Assembly (NCBI GenBank): GCA_016780695.1
Contig: JADHLK010000060.1
Location: 1 to 8,613 of the forward strand
Direction of reading: 5' to 3'
From: Alphaproteobacteria bacterium
GTDB taxonomy: Bacteria > Pseudomonadota > Alphaproteobacteria > Puniceispirillales > Puniceispirillaceae
Length of the DNA stretch: 8,613 nt
The position numbers and the translations under genes were made by a program. The notes under the pieces were generated by a model, which saw only the letters and a list, made by a program, of their open reading frames with translations, had not been told where the DNA came from and did not search any database. This document shows positions 6,453 to 8,613 of this stretch, piece after piece (position 1 is the stretch's first letter; every line of letters starts with the position of its first letter).

Positions 6453-8033
6453 ATGTCCCTATTTGAGAAAAACCAGAATATCGGCTCAGCCCCTGATGGG
6501 GTGCCGAAATTTGATAGCCCGCCGCTCAGCGAATTGCGCGCCCCACGCTGTCCGCCCTATGTGGAAATTACTGAGTCTGACCAGCTGCTGCCCTATCTCG
6601 AACATGTGGCCCGCCGCCCGTATAATCATGGGCTGAATGCCTGCTGGGATTTGCAGGAAGGCGAGCGGGTGATGCTGCGGGTAGATAATTGGCACAGTGA
6701 GCTAACCATTCAGGCCTGTCAGAAGATTCTGGAAAAATACAAGGTCAAATATGAGATCAAAAGGATTGACCGCGGGCCTGTTCCGCAATGGGTTGGTGCT
6801 GATGAGGTGGATTATTACCTGTTCCGAACCAAGGAATTGGCGGAATGGATGGATATGTGGGAAGAGGAAGAAAAAAAGCAGCAATTTGACAAGATTCTGA
6901 TGGGCTATGGCGGCCCGGTGCTGGCGGAGCGCTTTATCAAAATCCAGCGGATGCCTTTTATCACCCCGGAAATTCTGGCCTCTCCGGCGCACGCCATGCC
7001 GATAGAGGTGCTGAACGCGATTGATCGCTGGACCTGGGATCGCATTCGCACCGCCAAGCGCGCCCGCATCATTGACCCGGAAGGCACCGATATTTCCTTT
7101 ACCAACCATCCCGAATATTGGGACAGCAAGCGCGAATTCTACAATGCCGAGCTGACCGAGGCGACTTGGACGGACAACCCGCATTTCGGCAAGCAATATC
7201 TGCCCGGCCATATCACTGGCAGGCCCTGGATGTTCCACCCTTTCAAGGAAGATGGCTGCGGGGTTATCGCTGGCACGACCAACCATATCGCGCCTTGCGA
7301 CTGGACCCAGCTGGTGGTGGAAAACTCCCGCATCACGGAGATCCGCGAGGGCGGGGCATTTGGCCGGAAACTGCGCGAGGTGATGGAACAGACCAAGGAT
7401 ATACATTATCCGACTTTCCCCGACAAAGGCATCATGCATTGGTGGGAAGCCTCTATCGGAACCAATCCGCATATTCACCGCCCGCGCAAGGATTTTCCGT
7501 CCGGCTTTGTGAATTGTCTTTATGAGCGGGTGCGCTCCGGCGTGATCCATATGGGCTTTGGCACAATTATTTCCTCTATGGCAGAAAGACAGGCGGCACG
7601 CGCAGGCCATCTGGTCGGCCATTGGCACCTGCATCTCTATTTCCCGACCTACACAACCGAGCGGGAGGGCGATAATGAGACGCTTATCGAAAATGGCCGC
7701 CTGCTGGCGCTGGATGATCCGGCTATCCGCAAGCTGTGCGCCAATTATGGAGACCCAGAAATGTGGCTGGATGAAAGCTGGAACCCAGCCGTGCCGGGCA
7801 TCAATATGCCGGGCGATTATTGGGAACATTACGCTGCCGACCCGCTGCATTGGGTAAAGACCGAGCTGGAAGTCTGCCGCCATTATCACCCGGCCTTCAT
7901 GCAGATGGTCGGGGCTGACGGCAAATATTGCCATGGGGCGGGGGCAGATTGGTGGCGCGGGGGCTGCGTCAATCACAGCGGGGTTGAAAGCCCGCTACTG
8001 CCCAGTAATTGTTCTTGTGGTGGACATCATTGA
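6453..8033 (+). CDS. Uncharacterised protein, remote M29 aminopeptidase/NicX-like metalloenzyme fold
   Basis: 526 residues; I do not recognise a named protein. Several stretches recall the thermophilic-metalloprotease-like M29 fold, which includes the non-haem iron enzyme NicX (2,5-dihydroxypyridine dioxygenase): EGERVMLRVDNW (69-80), ENSRITEIREGGAFGRKLRE (290-309), EASIGTNPHIH (332-342, like E-x-G-I-G-T-N), GVIHMGFGTI (363-372) and GHWHLHLYF (389-397), at the place where M29 proteins have a metal-binding H-x-D pair. Glu332, His366, His390, His392 and His394 are candidate ligands. Residues 280-530 are rich in Trp, and the end carries C-H at 493-494, C505, H508 and a final CSCGGHH. There is no signal peptide or membrane segment, so it is probably cytosolic. 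The gene starts 7 bp after the synthetase with a GGAG at 6439-6442. It could be a ring-cleaving or C-N bond-cleaving enzyme that feeds the pathway. The coding call is firm; the fold call is moderate. Confidence 0.6.
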   Translation: MSLFEKNQNIGSAPDGVPKFDSPPLSELRAPRCPPYVEITESDQLLPYLEHVARRPYNHGLNACWDLQEGERVMLRVDNWHSELTIQACQKILEKYKVKYEIKRIDRGPVPQWVGADEVDYYLFRTKELAEWMDMWEEEEKKQQFDKILMGYGGPVLAERFIKIQRMPFITPEILASPAHAMPIEVLNAIDRWTWDRIRTAKRARIIDPEGTDISFTNHPEYWDSKREFYNAELTEATWTDNPHFGKQYLPGHITGRPWMFHPFKEDGCGVIAGTTNHIAPCDWTQLVVENSRITEIREGGAFGRKLREVMEQTKDIHYPTFPDKGIMHWWEASIGTNPHIHRPRKDFPSGFVNCLYERVRSGVIHMGFGTIISSMAERQAARAGHLVGHWHLHLYFPTYTTEREGDNETLIENGRLLALDDPAIRKLCANYGDPEMWLDESWNPAVPGINMPGDYWEHYAADPLHWVKTELEVCRHYHPAFMQMVGADGKYCHGAGADWWRGGCVNHSGVESPLLPSNCSCGGHH

Positions 8034-8050
8034 GCTGCCATGGTGGGATG

Positions 8051-8088
8051 GGGCGGCCTTGCTGCTTGATTTGCCAGCCAAGGCCCCC
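8051..8088 (+). terminator. Stem-loop after the 526-residue ORF, possible operon end
   Basis: GGCCTTG (8055-8061) pairs with CAAGGCC (8079-8085). The stem extends below with GGG (8051-8053) and CCC (8086-8088) across a bulged C, and above with CTG/CAG across another bulged C. It begins 18 nt after the stop at 8033. No T-run follows, so it is not a classical intrinsic terminator; it may protect the transcript 3' end or mark a Rho-dependent end. Confidence 0.4.
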
Positions 8089-8094
8089 TACATT
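8066..8094 (+). promoter_or_regulatory. Candidate sigma-70-type promoter for trxA
   Basis: TTGATT (8066-8071), a 17-nt spacer and TACATT (8089-8094) give 4 of 6 matches at each hexamer. Transcription would start near 8101, leaving a leader of about 80 nt before trxA. It overlaps the stem-loop at 8051-8088. The match is modest and could be chance. Confidence 0.25.
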
Positions 8095-8105
8095 ATCTCT
8101 AACGG

Positions 8106-8121
8106 CTATCCCTTTGGATAG
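8106..8121 (+). other. Perfect 6-bp hairpin in the trxA leader region
   Basis: CTATCC (8106-8111), loop CTTT, GGATAG (8116-8121). It lies about 60 nt upstream of the trxA start and is not followed by a T-run. It may be a leader structure; no function is evident. Nothing coding is visible in 8034-8182. Confidence 0.35.
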
Positions 8122-8182
8122 GATCGCTGGCCCAACTTGGAGCCGTGATCTGTAACGCGCTTGCAAAAAAAAGGAGCATTTC

Positions 8183-8509
8183 ATGGCGACGATCAGTGTT
8201 TCAGATGCCAGTTTTCAAAAAGATGTGCTGGAAGCGGACAGCCCGGTGCTGGTCGATTTCTGGGCCGAATGGTGCGCGCCATGCAAGATGATTGCCCCGT
8301 CTTTGGATGAATTATCAAATGAGATGGCCGATCAGCTGACCATCGCCAAAATCAATATTGATGAAAATCCAAACACCCCGATGAACTATTCCGTGCGCGG
8401 CATCCCGACCTTGCTGATCTTCAAGGGCGGTGAGGTTATTGCTGAAAAAGTCGGCACTGTGCAGAAATCCCAGCTGCAAGCCTGGATCACAGACGCGCTG
8501 TCCAGATAG
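8183..8509 (+). CDS. trxA: Thioredoxin
   Basis: 108 residues, the standard length of bacterial thioredoxin 1, a cytosolic disulfide reductase kept reduced by thioredoxin reductase. The active site is WCAPCK (30-35), with Cys31 and Cys34 as the redox pair; Ala replaces the usual Gly of WCGPCK. VDFWAEW (24-30), KINIDENP (57-63, the usual K-x-N-x-D strand) and RGIPT with cis-Pro75 complete the fold. The start is well supported by AAGGAG at 8171-8176, 6 nt before the ATG. The 149-bp spacer upstream suggests independent transcription from the catabolic genes. It is convergent with folC, whose stop lies only 37 bp away. A trxA-folC neighbourhood is common in Alphaproteobacteria. Confidence 0.97.
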   Translation: MATISVSDASFQKDVLEADSPVLVDFWAEWCAPCKMIAPSLDELSNEMADQLTIAKINIDENPNTPMNYSVRGIPTLLIFKGGEVIAEKVGTVQKSQLQAWITDALSR

Positions 8510-8510
8510 G

Positions 8511-8552
8511 CCGGCGCATTAATCCCGGCGCATTTTTCCCGGCGCATTAATC
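8511..8552. repeat. Three tandem copies of a 14-bp unit between trxA and folC
   Basis: Units at 8511-8524, 8525-8538 and 8539-8552 are exactly adjacent. The first and third are identical (CCGGCGCATTAATC); the second differs by two bases (CCGGCGCATTTTTC). The array fills the convergent intergenic gap, and the third copy contains the folC stop codon. No strong hairpin or T-run is apparent, so it does not look like an ordinary bidirectional terminator. Confidence 0.9.
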
Positions 8553-8613
8553 TGGTAATGTCTCATTTTCCGCAAGGATAATGCCTGCCAAATAGAGCGA
8601 TCCGCAAATCAGC
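8547..8613 (-). CDS. folC: 3' end of folylpolyglutamate/dihydrofolate synthase (truncated by window edge)
   Basis: Reading the - strand from 8612 gives 21 residues, LICGSLYLAGIILAENETLPD, and then TAA at 8547-8549. ICGSLYLAG is the characteristic C-terminal strand and helix of FolC, the enzyme that adds glutamate to folates and, in many bacteria, makes dihydrofolate. The adjacent convergent trxA fits known alphaproteobacterial gene order. Only the tail is visible, so nothing can be said about the catalytic domain. The stop lies in the last copy of the 14-bp tandem unit. Confidence 0.72.
   Translation of the reverse strand, partial: LICGSLYLAGIILAENETLPD

Noticed and set aside
6702..7976. A 424-codon open frame on the - strand, fully antisense to the 526-residue gene
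   Set aside because: Its translation shows no recognisable domain and is rich in His, Arg, Ile and Ala, as expected from the complement of a codon-biased gene. The + strand frame has operon spacing and metalloenzyme-like motifs.
8511..8552. CRISPR array
   Set aside because: The 14-bp units abut without spacers and there are only three.

Overview
The window is almost fully coding. Seven genes lie head to tail on the + strand from the left edge to about 8.0 kb, followed by thioredoxin (trxA, +) and the extreme 3' end of folC on the - strand. A bacterial thioredoxin next to folC, ordinary Shine-Dalgarno sites, G/C-rich third codon positions and a trxA/folC pairing familiar from Alphaproteobacteria suggest an alphaproteobacterium, perhaps an environmental one. 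This placement is inference from gene order and protein style only; no 16S or other marker is present.

Layout. (1) 1-2426: large subunit (5'-truncated) and small subunit of a 3-isopropylmalate dehydratase/aconitase-type hydro-lyase, then a PEP mutase/isocitrate lyase superfamily C-C lyase, with 2-bp spacing and an 8-bp overlap. (2) 2480-6445: acyl-CoA dehydrogenase of the ACAD10/ACAD11 kind, aminoglycoside phosphotransferase-like kinase (ATGA overlap), and an acyl-CoA synthetase. (3) 6453-8033: a 526-residue protein that looks like a remote relative of the M29 aminopeptidase/NicX dioxygenase fold, with a His-rich metal-like motif and a Cys/His tail. (4) 8034-8182: a non-coding spacer with two stem-loops. 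(5) trxA, a perfectly spaced tandem of three 14-bp units, and the folC terminus.

How the genes may work together (inference). The tight spacing suggests one catabolic operon. The synthetase/kinase/ACAD trio matches the logic of LvaE/LvaA/LvaC of Pseudomonas levulinate degradation and of mammalian ACAD10/11: activate a hydroxy acid to its CoA ester, phosphorylate the hydroxyl, eliminate phosphate. The dehydratase-lyase trio matches the logic of the dimethylmalate branch of nicotinate fermentation: hydrate an unsaturated diacid, then split the hydroxy-diacid to pyruvate or another 2-oxoacid plus a short acid. The M29-like protein could be the substrate-specific entry enzyme. The combination is one I do not recognise as a described pathway. 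Both dehydratase subunits and the lyase carry substitutions at canonical active-site positions, which suggests an unusual substrate. trxA and folC are housekeeping genes bordering this accessory block.
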